DNA of 64,000 bases, from contig NZ_DATGQG010000054.1 in the NCBI RefSeq assembly GCF_035304305.1, forward strand, positions 62,001-126,000, given 5' to 3'. Below are positions 1-7,568 of the stretch, in pieces. Under the pieces are notes generated by a model. The model was not told the DNA's origin, did no database searches, and was given only the letters and a program-made list of their open reading frames with translations. This stretch comes from Ferrovibrio sp035304305. Its GTDB lineage: Bacteria > Pseudomonadota > Alphaproteobacteria > Ferrovibrionales > Ferrovibrionaceae. The stretch's first letter is position 1; every line of letters starts with the position of its first letter. Position numbers and translations under genes: made by a program.

Positions 1-2
1 CC

Positions 3-215
3 GCGGAGCATGTCTTCACCCATTTCGCGCTGAAGATCGGCGCGGTTTACGGCCGCATCGGCGCAGGCGAAGCCGCGACCGTCGACGGCATCTGGGAACA
101 GCCGCGGGACGCCGCGCTGCCGACGGTGATGCGGAAGATGCTGGGCCTGCTGCCCCGCGACGGCCGCCCGGTCAGATCGACGAGAAATCGCCGTGGCGGC
201 CAAGGCCGCCCTTGA
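3..215 (+). CDS. mutY: A/G-specific adenine glycosylase MutY, C-terminal fragment
   Basis: The window opens inside a reading frame running from base 3 to a TGA at 213-215 (70 residues seen). It carries the typical end of MutY: the EHVFTHFAL segment of the NUDIX-like C-terminal domain that recognises 8-oxoguanine, followed by a Trp and the ALPTVMRKML stretch near the end of the family. MutY removes adenine mispaired with 8-oxoG. The catalytic helix-hairpin-helix and the iron-sulfur domain lie outside the window. The last 40 bases overlap the end of the convergent crotonase gene, so the basic tail (RSTRNRRGGQGRP) is read through that gene's 3' end. Confidence 0.82.
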   Translation, partial: AEHVFTHFALKIGAVYGRIGAGEAATVDGIWEQPRDAALPTVMRKMLGLLPRDGRPVRSTRNRRGGQGRP

Positions 216-963
216 AGCGGGCGGCGCCGGCGATCGCTTCCTGCTCGACGATGGGATAACCGCCTTCCGCCTCGTTATGCAGGGCGGCATCCAGCGAGAG
301 ATCCCACTGCCGGTAGCTGGAGGCCCGGTCGGCCTTCATGCAGCCGTTGGGGAAACGGGCGATTTCGGCCGCCAGCTGCTCGGCCGCCTGACGCGCCGCG
401 CCCGTCGGCACGACGCGGTTGGCGAGACCGAAGGAGAGCGCCTCATCGGCTTTGACCGGACGGCCGGTCAGGATCATGTCGAGCGCGCGGCTGTGGCCGA
501 TCAGCCGCGGCAGCCGCACCGTGCCGCCATCGATCAGCGGCACGCCCCAGCGCCGGCAGAAGACGCCGAAGACCGCATCCTCTTCGGCAACGCGCAGATC
601 GCACCACAGCGCCAGTTCCAGCCCGCCCGCGACTGCATAACCCGAGACCGCCGCAATCACCGGCTTGGAGAGATGCAGGCGGGTCGGCCCCATCGGGCCT
701 TCGCTTTCCGGCGTGGCATCGTTGCGCCGGTCGCCATCGGCCACCGCCTTGAGGTCGGCGCCGGCGCAGAAATTGCCGCCCGCGCCCCACAGCACGGCAA
801 CGCGCGCCGCATCATCGGCATCGAAATCCTTGAAGGCCTGACGCAGCGCATCCGCCGTCGGACGGTCGACGGCATTGCGGGCCTCGGGGCGATTGAGAAT
901 CACCGTCGTCACCGCGCCCTGCTTTTCGATCCGCACACTGGTCTGCTGCTGTCCGTCGCTCAT
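172..963 (-). CDS. enoyl-CoA hydratase/isomerase (crotonase) family protein
   Basis: A crotonase-fold protein of 263 residues, expected to act on an acyl-CoA thioester in the cytoplasm. The two oxyanion-hole segments are visible: GNFCAGADL and the AVAGGLELALWCDL segment, which retains the first glutamate position of hydratases. The equivalent of the second catalytic glutamate (Glu164 of rat crotonase, in FGQPE) appears to be Cys in FGVFCRRWG, so hydration is uncertain and isomerase or other activity is possible. I chose ATG 963 (MSDGQQQ) because GGAGG sits six bases before it; the frame stays open 17 codons further upstream without a good ribosome site. It diverges from waaA. Confidence 0.85.
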   Translation of the reverse strand: MSDGQQQTSVRIEKQGAVTTVILNRPEARNAVDRPTADALRQAFKDFDADDAARVAVLWGAGGNFCAGADLKAVADGDRRNDATPESEGPMGPTRLHLSKPVIAAVSGYAVAGGLELALWCDLRVAEEDAVFGVFCRRWGVPLIDGGTVRLPRLIGHSRALDMILTGRPVKADEALSFGLANRVVPTGAARQAAEQLAAEIARFPNGCMKADRASSYRQWDLSLDAALHNEAEGGYPIVEQEAIAGAARFKGGLGRHGDFSSI

Positions 964-1084
964 GATGTCCTCCCCGACTGCTGCAAGGCTGACAGTCATG
1001 GCGCAATCGGGCAAGCCGTAAGTCTTTCCGGCGTGCTCCCGTTACGGCAATCTGCGAAGTGAAGAAAACAGGCAAATCCGAAGA

Positions 1085-2374
1085 ATGGCTTTCGACTGGC
1101 GGCGGAATTTATGGCGCGGCACCGGCTATCTGCTCGGTCCCCTGGTCCGCCTGTGGCTGCAGCGCCGCGCCGCGCGCGGCAAGGAAGAGCCGGCGCGGCT
1201 GAGCGAGCGCCTCGGCATTCCGGGCCTGCAGCGGCCGGAGGGCCGGCTGGTCTGGTGCCATGCCGCCAGCGTCGGCGAGGCGCAGGCCCTGCTGCCGCTG
1301 CTGCAGGCATTGCGCCGCCGCGAGCCCGGGCTGACGCTGCTGCTGACCACGGGCACCGTCACCTCCGCGCGTCTGGTGCAGCAGCGCAAGGCCGGCATGC
1401 CGGAAGGTGACGGCATTCTGCACCAGTTCGTGCCGGTCGATCTGCCCGGCGCGGTGGACCGCTTTCTCGATCACTGGCGACCCGATCTGGCGGTGTGGAC
1501 GGAATCGGAATTCTGGCCCGGCATGCTGAACGGGCTGCGCCATCGCGGCATTCCGGCGCTGCTGATCAATGCGCGGCTGTCGGACCGCTCCTGCCGCCGC
1601 TGGCAGGCGGCGCCCGGCACCGCGCGCTGGCTGCTCGGCAGTTTTGCCGCGATCTACGCGCAGACCCATGGCGATGCCGAGCGGCTGCGCCGGCTCGGCG
1701 CCCGCGACGTGCAGGAGGTCGGCAATCTCAAGCTCGCCGCGCCGCCGCTGCCGGTGGACGAAGCGGCCGTCGCCGAATGGCAGCAGCGTCTGCAGGGCCG
1801 GCCGAGATGGCTGGTGGCCAGCACCCATCCGGGGGAGGAACCGCTCGCGGTTCTGGCGCACCGCTTCCTCGAGCCGCATTTCCCTGGCCTGCTGACGATC
1901 ATCGTGCCGCGGCATCCCGAACGCGGCCCCGCGCTGGCGAGCGAACTGGGCGCGCCGGATCTGAATATCGCGCTGCGCTCGCGCGGCGAGATGCCGGATG
2001 CGAAAACGGATCTCTATATCGCCGATACCCTGGGGGAGCTCGGCCTGTGGTGCCGATTATCGCCGCTGGTCGCGATGGGCGGCTCGCTCATTCCCCATGG
2101 GGGACACAATCCGCTGGAGCCGGCGCGGCTGGGCTGCGCCGTCATCTTCGGCCCGCACATGTTCAATTTCACCGAGGCCGGTGCCGGCCTGATCGCGGCC
2201 GGCGGGGCGCGCCAGTTCGGCGACTCCTCAGGCCTGGCCGAGGCGGCGGCCGCGCTGCTGCAGCAGCCCGACACCTGCCGCCTCATGGGTGAGCGCGGGC
2301 AGCATTATGCCAGCGGCCATGAAAAGGTGGTCGACATCCTCGTCACGGCCATTCTGGACCGGCTGCCCCGCTGA
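1085..2374 (+). CDS. waaA: 3-deoxy-D-manno-octulosonic acid transferase (Kdo transferase)
   Basis: Transfers Kdo from CMP-Kdo to lipid IVA on the cytoplasmic face of the inner membrane, a step of LPS core synthesis. At 429 residues it has family length. Signature segments are present in order: an N-terminal membrane-associated segment, WCHAASVGEAQALLPL, the LLTTGTVTSARL stretch, HQFVPVDLP, WTESEFWP, NARLSDRS, then in the second Rossmann half GNLK, ASTHPGEE, PRHPERG and the GGSLIPHGGHNPLEPA donor-binding region. The ribosome site is weak (GAAGA). It diverges from the crotonase gene and converges on an SDR gene. Together with the KdsC-like gene about 1 kb on, it suggests Kdo metabolism here. 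Confidence 0.95.
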   Translation: MAFDWRRNLWRGTGYLLGPLVRLWLQRRAARGKEEPARLSERLGIPGLQRPEGRLVWCHAASVGEAQALLPLLQALRRREPGLTLLLTTGTVTSARLVQQRKAGMPEGDGILHQFVPVDLPGAVDRFLDHWRPDLAVWTESEFWPGMLNGLRHRGIPALLINARLSDRSCRRWQAAPGTARWLLGSFAAIYAQTHGDAERLRRLGARDVQEVGNLKLAAPPLPVDEAAVAEWQQRLQGRPRWLVASTHPGEEPLAVLAHRFLEPHFPGLLTIIVPRHPERGPALASELGAPDLNIALRSRGEMPDAKTDLYIADTLGELGLWCRLSPLVAMGGSLIPHGGHNPLEPARLGCAVIFGPHMFNFTEAGAGLIAAGGARQFGDSSGLAEAAAALLQQPDTCRLMGERGQHYASGHEKVVDILVTAILDRLPR

Positions 2375-2379
2375 ACCTT

Positions 2380-2394
2380 CGGCCCCGGGGGCCG
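2380..2394. terminator. GC-rich palindrome in a convergent gap
   Basis: The 20-base gap between the convergent waaA and SDR stops holds a near-perfect GC palindrome (CGGCCCC, one base, GGGGCCG). There is no T-run on either side, so it is at best a weak bidirectional terminator. Confidence 0.3.
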
Positions 2395-3300
2395 TCACTC
2401 CATGAAGGGCTTGGCGATATGCGCCACCTCTTCCATCGAGGAGCCGAAATGCATCGGCTTCGACATGTCGGTGATCTTGGCGTAATTGGCGGCGAAATCC
2501 TCCACCGTCACCTTGGCGTCGACGCCGAAGAACATGCCCTGCGACTCCATGATCTGCATCTTGGCGTAGAAGCCCGCGCCGGCCGAGATGATGTCGCCGG
2601 TGGCGCTGCAGGCCTCGGAGCAGAGATAGGCCACGGCCTGCGAGACGTATTCGGGCTTCAGATGCGGCAGCAGCTTGGGCGGCAGCAGCGATTCGGTCAT
2701 GCGCGTCGCCGCGACCGGCGCGATCGTGTTCACCAGGATGCCGTACTTGGCGCCTTCCTGCTTCAGCGCGTTCATCAGGCCGACTACGCCCATCTTGGCG
2801 CCGGCATAGTTGGACTGGCCGAAATTGCCGTAGAGGCCCGAATTGGACGAGGTCATGACGACGCGTCCGTAATTCTGCTGCTGCATGATCGGCCAGGCTG
2901 CCTTGGTGACATAGGCCGAGCCGAGGAAATGCACGTCGACCACGGTGTCGAAATCGGCGATCTCCATCTTGGCAAAGGTCTTGTCGCGCAGGATGCCTGC
3001 ATTGTTGACCACGATGTCGACGCGGCCGAAGGCATCCATCGCGATCTTCACGATGTTGGCGGCGGAAGCCGCGTCCGAGACGCTGTCGTAGCTGGCAACC
3101 GCTTCGCCGCCCTTCGCCTTGATCTCGGCAACCACCTGGTCGGCCGCCTTGGAGGAGCCGCCGGTGCCATCCACCGCGCCGCCCAGGTCGTTCACTACCA
3201 CTTTCGCGCCGCGCTCGGCCAGCAGCAGCGCATGGCTGCGGCCGAGGCCGGCGCCGGCTCCGGTGACAATGGCAACGCGGCCGTTGAAATCGATGGCCAT
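2395..3300 (-). CDS. short-chain dehydrogenase, (3R)-hydroxyacyl-CoA dehydrogenase-like
   Basis: An NAD(P)-dependent SDR of 301 residues. It has the glycine-rich cofactor loop TGAGAGLGRSHAL near residue 14, then VVVNDLGG, the NNAG motif followed by ILRDKTFAKM, a catalytic serine in MTSSNSGLYGNFGQSNY, and the YxxxK pair in YAGAKMG. The long VVVNDLGG insert and ILRDKTF are hallmarks of the dehydrogenase part of peroxisomal multifunctional enzyme type 2 and its bacterial relatives. It therefore probably oxidises a 3-hydroxyacyl-CoA. GGAGG precedes ATG 3300. The KdsC-like gene ends 17 bases upstream, so the two may be cotranscribed, although their roles look unrelated. Confidence 0.88.
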   Translation of the reverse strand: MAIDFNGRVAIVTGAGAGLGRSHALLLAERGAKVVVNDLGGAVDGTGGSSKAADQVVAEIKAKGGEAVASYDSVSDAASAANIVKIAMDAFGRVDIVVNNAGILRDKTFAKMEIADFDTVVDVHFLGSAYVTKAAWPIMQQQNYGRVVMTSSNSGLYGNFGQSNYAGAKMGVVGLMNALKQEGAKYGILVNTIAPVAATRMTESLLPPKLLPHLKPEYVSQAVAYLCSEACSATGDIISAGAGFYAKMQIMESQGMFFGVDAKVTVEDFAANYAKITDMSKPMHFGSSMEEVAHIAKPFME

Positions 3301-3317
3301 GATTTCCTCCGTTCTTT

Positions 3318-3815
3318 CTACAGCTTGTGTTCGAGAATGAGATCGCAGACCTCGCGCACGGCGCCGTGGCCGCCGCTGGCCTGGGTGACATAGGCCGCCG
3401 CCGCTTTCACCGTCGGCCGGGCATTGGCGACGGCCACAGGCAGCCCGACCGCCTGCAGCACGTCGAGATCGTTGAGATCGTCGGCGACATGGCAGACCTG
3501 CTCCAGCCCGATCCCGAGCTCGGTACAGATCGCCTGCAGCGCCGGCAGCTTGTGGCGCACGCCCATATGGCCGAAACGGATCTTCAGCTTCTCGATGCGG
3601 CGGGCGATCGAGGGCGTGTCGCTCATGGTGATCAGCGCGACTTCGATGCCGGCCTCCTTCACCATCAGGATGCCGAAGCCGTCCTGCACGAAATACTTGC
3701 GCAGCTCGGTGCCCTCGTCGGTGTAGTAGATGCCGCCATCGGTCAGCGTGCCGTCGAGATCGAGCGACAGCAGCTTCACGGCGCGGAACTTGGCGATCAG
3801 ATCGGCATCGAGCAT
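3318..3815 (-). CDS. KdsC-family HAD phosphatase
   Basis: A compact HAD phosphatase of 165 residues without a cap domain, like KdsC, which dephosphorylates Kdo 8-phosphate and works as a tetramer. The nucleophile motif LDLDGTLTDGGIYY is clear, as are HKLPAL, the VADDLNDLDVL metal motif and the C-terminal GGHGAVREVCDLIL. Two family positions differ: the usual TGR loop reads TMSDTPS, and GGRGAVRE reads GGHGAVRE. Substrate may therefore be a related sugar acid phosphate rather than Kdo8P. The start at 3815 has GGGGGAAG upstream. waaA nearby supports a role in envelope sugar synthesis. Confidence 0.82.
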   Translation of the reverse strand: MLDADLIAKFRAVKLLSLDLDGTLTDGGIYYTDEGTELRKYFVQDGFGILMVKEAGIEVALITMSDTPSIARRIEKLKIRFGHMGVRHKLPALQAICTELGIGLEQVCHVADDLNDLDVLQAVGLPVAVANARPTVKAAAAYVTQASGGHGAVREVCDLILEHKL

Positions 3816-3879
3816 CGGTCTTCCCCCGGAGCGCCGAAGATAGCGGGGAAATCCGCCACGGCGCCAGTCACAGACGCGC

Positions 3880-4158
3880 CTAACGCTGCGGCATGCGGCG
3901 TTCCTGGTCGCGTTCCATGCGCATCCGGTCGAGATCGTTGCGGCGCTGGCGCTCCATGTCCTGCCGCTCGGCCTCGAATCGCTGCTGCTGCTGCGACTGG
4001 ATCTGGCGCTGCTCGCGTTCCTGCTCCATCCGCCGGCTCTCGTTGCTGAGGCGGTTCCACTCGCTCGGCGCGGCCGGATCGGCGGGAGCGGGCGGCGGCG
4101 ACTGGGCCAGGGCGGGGCCCGCCGCCAGCAGCATCGCTATGATCGGGAGAAGTCGCAT
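3880..4158 (-). CDS. small secreted Gln/Arg-rich protein
   Basis: A 92-residue protein with a signal peptide (MRLLPIIAMLLAAGPALA, cleavage expected before QSPPP), a short Pro/Ala linker and a highly charged Gln/Arg/Glu-rich tail that should form one long helix. The frame opens five codons earlier, but GGAGG at about 4164-4168 fits ATG 4158. No family is recognised. It is probably periplasmic. Charged helical tails of this type are common in alphaproteobacteria, and function cannot be read from them. It could be cotranscribed with the downstream YcgN-like gene, which starts 530 bases away on the same strand, but nothing ties them functionally. Confidence 0.65.
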   Translation of the reverse strand: MRLLPIIAMLLAAGPALAQSPPPAPADPAAPSEWNRLSNESRRMEQEREQRQIQSQQQQRFEAERQDMERQRRNDLDRMRMERDQERRMPQR

Positions 4159-4234
4159 GATGGCCTCCATCATCAGGGCCCCATGCTGCCCGGCGAATCG
4201 GGCCTTTGCGTGGCAGCCTGGCGGGGCGGCCGGC

Positions 4235-4702
4235 TTATCGGCCAGGCCTGGGCGGGCCGCGATGGTCGAGCCAGTAGACGATGTGGTCCTCCAGCTCGCC
4301 CGCCTCCTTCTCGGAGATGCAGCGTCCCGCCACCGACATGCCGGCCTGGTGCACCGTCTCGCGGCTGCCGCTTTTCAGCGGATGCCACCAGGGCAGGTCC
4401 TTGCCGGCATGAACGAGGCGATAGGCGCAGGTCCTCGGCAGCCAGTTCATTTTCGCCACCTTGGCCGGCGTGAGCTGGATGCAGTCGGGCACCAGCTTCT
4501 TGCGCTTCGGATAGTTGCTGCACTGTCCGGTGGCGCAGTTCAGCAGCTTGCAGGCGACGTTAGTCTGCTCGAGTTTGCCGGTTTCCTCGTCTTCCAGACG
4601 ATAAAGGCAGCATTTGCCGCAGCCGTCGCACAGCGACTCCCATTCGGAAGGCGTCATCTGGTCGAGGCGCTTGCGCCGCCAGAAGGGAATCGCGCGGGAC
4701 AT
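4235..4702 (-). CDS. UPF0260 family protein, YcgN-like Cys-rich protein
   Basis: A 155-residue protein of the YcgN family, related to the YkgJ cysteine-cluster proteins. The conserved cysteine set is intact: CDGCGKCC near residue 25, CKLLNC and CSNYP in the middle, and later single Cys residues (PDC, RTC, GRC). The family signatures FWRRKRLDQMTPSEWESLCDGCGKC, LPWWHPL and the terminal HIVYWLDHRG-type segment are present. Such proteins are thought to bind Zn or an Fe cluster; no reaction is established. It is monocistronic in appearance, lying between the small secreted protein and phaZ on the same strand. Confidence 0.9.
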   Translation of the reverse strand: MSRAIPFWRRKRLDQMTPSEWESLCDGCGKCCLYRLEDEETGKLEQTNVACKLLNCATGQCSNYPKRKKLVPDCIQLTPAKVAKMNWLPRTCAYRLVHAGKDLPWWHPLKSGSRETVHQAGMSVAGRCISEKEAGELEDHIVYWLDHRGPPRPGR

Positions 4703-4733
4703 GGCGCGACACTAGACCCGCGATGCGCCCGCG

Positions 4734-5966
4734 TCAGCCCTTATGATGCTGGCGGATGAAGGCGGTGACCTTCGGCGCGATTTCCTCGCGCCAGCGGCGG
4801 CCGTTGAACACGCCGTAATGGCCGACGCCGGCCTGCAGATGATGCATGCGCTTCGCGTTCGGGATATTCGGGCAGATGGTGTGCGCGGCATAGGTCTGGC
4901 CGACGCCGGAAATGTCGTCCTTCTCGCCTTCCACGGTCAGCAGCGCGGTTTTGGAAATGGCGGCGGTATCGACCTTCTCGCCGCGCCAGCGCATCAGGCC
5001 GCGCGGCAGCTGATGTTCCTGGAACACGCGCTGCACCGTCTGCAGGTAGTATTCCGCCGGCAGGTCCATGACCGCGAGATACTCGTCGTAGAAGGTCTGG
5101 TGCGCCTTGGCGCTGTCGCCGTCGCCCTTCACCAGATGGTGGAACAGCCGCACATGGGCGCCGACATGACGGTCCAGATTCATCGTCATGAAGCCGGTGA
5201 GCTGGATGAAGCCCGGATAGACCGGCCGCATGAAGCCGGCATGCGGAAACGGCACGCGGCTGATCACGCTGTGCTCGAACCACTCGATCGAACGCTCCTG
5301 GGCCAGATTGTTGGGTACCGTCGGGCTGATGCGGGTATCGATCGGGCCGCCCATCAGCGTCATCGAGCGCGGCAGATTCGGATGCTTCTCGGCCGACATC
5401 AGGGCCACGGCGGCCAGCACCGGTACGGAGGGCTGGCAGACCGCCATGACATGGCTGCCCGGACCGAGCAGGTCGAGGAAGTGGCGAACGTAATCGATGT
5501 AGTCGTCAAGTTCGAACGGACCCTCGCGCAGCGGCACGTCGCGGGCATCCCGCCAGTCGGTGATGTAGACCTCATGGTTGGGCAGCATGGCCTCCACCGT
5601 GCCGCGCAGCAGAGTGGCGAAATGGCCCGACAGGGGCGCCACGATCAGCAGCTTCGGATCCCGGCGCTCCTCGCAGCCTTCGCGGACGAAATGCTTGAGC
5701 TGCCCGAAGGGCAGGCGCAGCACGACCTCCTCGCGCACCCGGCGGGTCGTGCCGTCGACCATCGTGGTTTCGAGGCCGAATTTCGGCTTGGGGTAGCGGC
5801 GGGTGATGTTGTTGAAGACTTCCAGCCCGGCTGCCATGGAACGGGCGGCCGGCGTGTAGTTCAACGGCAGATAGGGAAGCCGCAGCGCCGCGGACTGAAC
5901 TTCGGCCAGCGCGCGAACCGGCTGCAGCGCGACACGCTGCATCTCGTAAAAGGAATAGATCAACAC
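4734..5966 (-). CDS. phaZ: intracellular polyhydroxyalkanoate depolymerase
   Basis: Degrades stored PHB granules to oligomers or monomers. The 410-residue protein matches the intracellular PhaZ family: the nucleophile is Cys in MAVCQPSVP (in place of the serine lipase box, as in Cupriavidus PhaZ1), with a likely acid in GEKDDISG and the catalytic His in GVGHYGVFNG. The frame is open to 6020, but I place the start at GTG 5966 (LIYSFYEMQ, the usual family N-terminus) because AGGAGG precedes it by seven bases. No PHA synthase is in the window. About 500 bases of non-coding DNA upstream hold the promoter. Its presence says the organism stores PHB. Confidence 0.9.
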   Translation of the reverse strand: MLIYSFYEMQRVALQPVRALAEVQSAALRLPYLPLNYTPAARSMAAGLEVFNNITRRYPKPKFGLETTMVDGTTRRVREEVVLRLPFGQLKHFVREGCEERRDPKLLIVAPLSGHFATLLRGTVEAMLPNHEVYITDWRDARDVPLREGPFELDDYIDYVRHFLDLLGPGSHVMAVCQPSVPVLAAVALMSAEKHPNLPRSMTLMGGPIDTRISPTVPNNLAQERSIEWFEHSVISRVPFPHAGFMRPVYPGFIQLTGFMTMNLDRHVGAHVRLFHHLVKGDGDSAKAHQTFYDEYLAVMDLPAEYYLQTVQRVFQEHQLPRGLMRWRGEKVDTAAISKTALLTVEGEKDDISGVGQTYAAHTICPNIPNAKRMHHLQAGVGHYGVFNGRRWREEIAPKVTAFIRQHHKG

Positions 5967-6107
5967 GGCCACCCCTCCTGCCGGTACCGGACGCGCCCCC
6001 GCGATGCGGCACCGGAACAAAATCCCGGAACGAAGCGACGCAAATGGCTGGTGTCGATTCGCTGGTTATCAATTTGTAATACGATGCTTTCGCAGCCGCA
6101 TAATCCT

Positions 6108-6122
6108 TTTTGCGTTGCAAAA
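6108..6122. promoter_or_regulatory. TTTTGC-GTT-GCAAAA inverted repeat, candidate phaZ operator
   Basis: A perfect 6-3-6 inverted repeat about 140 bases upstream of the phaZ start. Its core TGC-N3-GCA resembles TGC/GCA-type sites reported for the PHB regulator PhaR of alphaproteobacteria. Assignment is inference from shape and position. Confidence 0.35.
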
Positions 6123-6300
6123 CGAAAACGCGTACCGAAAGTTGCGCAGGACCTCAGTCCACCGCCTGCGGGCCGTACGGCGATCCGGCGCCCGGCTGCG
6201 GAAGGAAATGCGGAGAGCGGAACGCCCATGTATTCACCTCTCTGGTCGATGGTGACGCCGTTGCTTTCCTTCCTCCGTCTCTGTTCCGACAATCCCAAGC

Positions 6301-6331
6301 TTATTTGTGCTTATTTGTGCTTATCTGGTGC
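6301..6331. repeat. tandem 10-bp repeat
   Basis: TTATTTGTGC occurs twice in a row (6301-6310, 6311-6320), followed by a decayed copy (TTATCTGGTGC) and perhaps a fourth (TAATCCGGGC). It is AT-rich against the background and helically phased (10 bases). Confidence 0.7.
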
Positions 6332-6531
6332 TAATCCGGGCTTAAGTTAACCCTTGCGGGCCTAATGCATTGAAAAACAAAGACTGGAAGGTGGCCTTGC
6401 GACACGGATATGCAACCGACGCTCGGGCCACCCGGTTCCTGCCGGAGCGGTGACCTTTCCGGGCAATATGTACATATAGGGAACATCGGCGCCGGTTCAA
6501 GGCCGGCGCGGCATCAGTCCGAAGGTCGAGG

Positions 6532-7149
6532 CTAGAGCTTGCTTTTGATCCGCTCCGCCATCTGCTCGGGGGTCGTGTCGTGGCGGAAATGGGTGAGATA
6601 TTTCCCCTCGCCGTCCATCAGGTAGATGAAGCCGGAATGGTCGACGGAATAGCCCAGGCTGGAATCCTTCAGCGCGACCTTCTGGTAATAGACCCGGTAT
6701 TCCCGCGCGACCTTCGCGATCTGCTCCGGCGTGCCGGTCAGTCCGACCAGCCGCTCATGGAAGGCCTGCACGTATTCCTTCATCACGGCCGGCGTATCCC
6801 GTTCGGGATCGACGGTGATCAGCAGCGGCTGCACCTTCTCGCCGGCCGCGCCCAGCTCGTCCATGGCGATCGCCATGGTCTGCAGGCCCGTCGGACAGAT
6901 ATCCGGGCAGTTGGTGAAGCCGAAATAGATCAGCATCAGCCGGCCGGCGAAATCCCTGTCGGTGACCGTTCTACCCTCATGATCGACCAGCTCGAACGGC
7001 CCGCCGATCGTCACCTGGCCGCTGCCGCCATCCTGCGACGAACGCGGGATCAGCGACGCGAAAACGACATAGGCGCCGAGCGCGAGCACGGCGAGCACCG
7101 CCGTGATCACCAGCCCGCGCAGCAGGCCCCTCTGTGCCGGCCCCGACAT
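6532..7149 (-). CDS. SCO1/SenC family copper chaperone
   Basis: A 205-residue membrane-anchored thioredoxin-fold protein with one N-terminal transmembrane helix (about residues 11-34). The copper ligands are visible: the CxxxC pair in NCPDICPT and the distal His in VDHSGFIYL. SCO proteins deliver copper to, or reduce cysteines of, the CuA centre of cytochrome c oxidase subunit II in the periplasm. ATG 7149 abuts the stop of the upstream pterin dehydratase gene with no gap, so the two are probably translationally coupled. No oxidase genes are nearby; other copper enzymes could be clients. Confidence 0.92.
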   Translation of the reverse strand: MSGPAQRGLLRGLVITAVLAVLALGAYVVFASLIPRSSQDGGSGQVTIGGPFELVDHEGRTVTDRDFAGRLMLIYFGFTNCPDICPTGLQTMAIAMDELGAAGEKVQPLLITVDPERDTPAVMKEYVQAFHERLVGLTGTPEQIAKVAREYRVYYQKVALKDSSLGYSVDHSGFIYLMDGEGKYLTHFRHDTTPEQMAERIKSKL

Positions 7150-7479
7150 TCAGACCTCCTTGCCGCCCAGCGTGGCGGCAGCCTCGTTGATAAACGTCGC
7201 GAGCGCGATGTCGCGTTCGCTCAGCCCGCCGGCATCATGCGTCGTCAGCAGGATCTCCACGCGGTTGTAGACATTGAACCATTCCGGATGATGGTCGAGC
7301 TTTTCCGCCATCAGCGCCACGCGCGTCATGAAGGCGAAAGCGGTGTTGAAATCGGCGAACGCGAAGCGCGCGGCAATCGCATCGCGGCCTTCGACCTCGC
7401 GCCAGCGGGTCAGACCCTGCAAAGCGGCGGTACGCGCGGGTCCTTCCAGCTTCGCCACTTTCCGATCGACCGGTGCCAT
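7150..7479 (-). CDS. phhB: pterin-4a-carbinolamine dehydratase (PCD/DCoH)
   Basis: A 109-residue enzyme that dehydrates 4a-hydroxytetrahydrobiopterin to recycle the pterin cofactor. The family core is present: GLTRWREVEGRDAIAARFAF, FNTAFAFMTRVALMAEKLDHHPEW with the conserved HHPEW histidines, and NRVEILLTTHDAGGLSERDIALA. The start at ATG 7479 follows GAGGAGG; the same frame stays open far upstream (to about 8331) but that extension is antisense to other genes. The symbol follows the usual bacterial name. No phenylalanine hydroxylase is in the window, so the substrate source is not visible. It directly precedes SCO1. Confidence 0.9.
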   Translation of the reverse strand: MAPVDRKVAKLEGPARTAALQGLTRWREVEGRDAIAARFAFADFNTAFAFMTRVALMAEKLDHHPEWFNVYNRVEILLTTHDAGGLSERDIALATFINEAAATLGGKEV

Positions 7480-7568
7480 GCCATCCTCCTCGGCGACATT
7501 GCCGGGGAAGCTAACGCGCTGCCCCTGCTGCATCAACCGCTGCAACCGGGAATGGGGCGATCCGCCGC

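Larger units (their letters stand above)
5967..6531. other. non-coding region upstream of phaZ
   Basis: About 565 bases lie between the phaZ start and the end of the SCO1 gene, the longest gap in the window. Short ORFs here have no ribosome site and no recognisable composition. It is more AT-rich than its surroundings. It holds a TTTTGC-N3-GCAAAA inverted repeat (6108-6122), tandem 10-mers (6301-6331) and a 12-base palindrome, ATATGTACATAT (6466-6477). The phaZ promoter should lie in its left part. An unannotated small RNA is possible but not shown. Confidence 0.6.

Noticed and set aside
5960..6298. Short ORFs in the gap before phaZ
   Set aside because: No ribosome sites, frameshifted overlaps on both strands and no protein-like composition.
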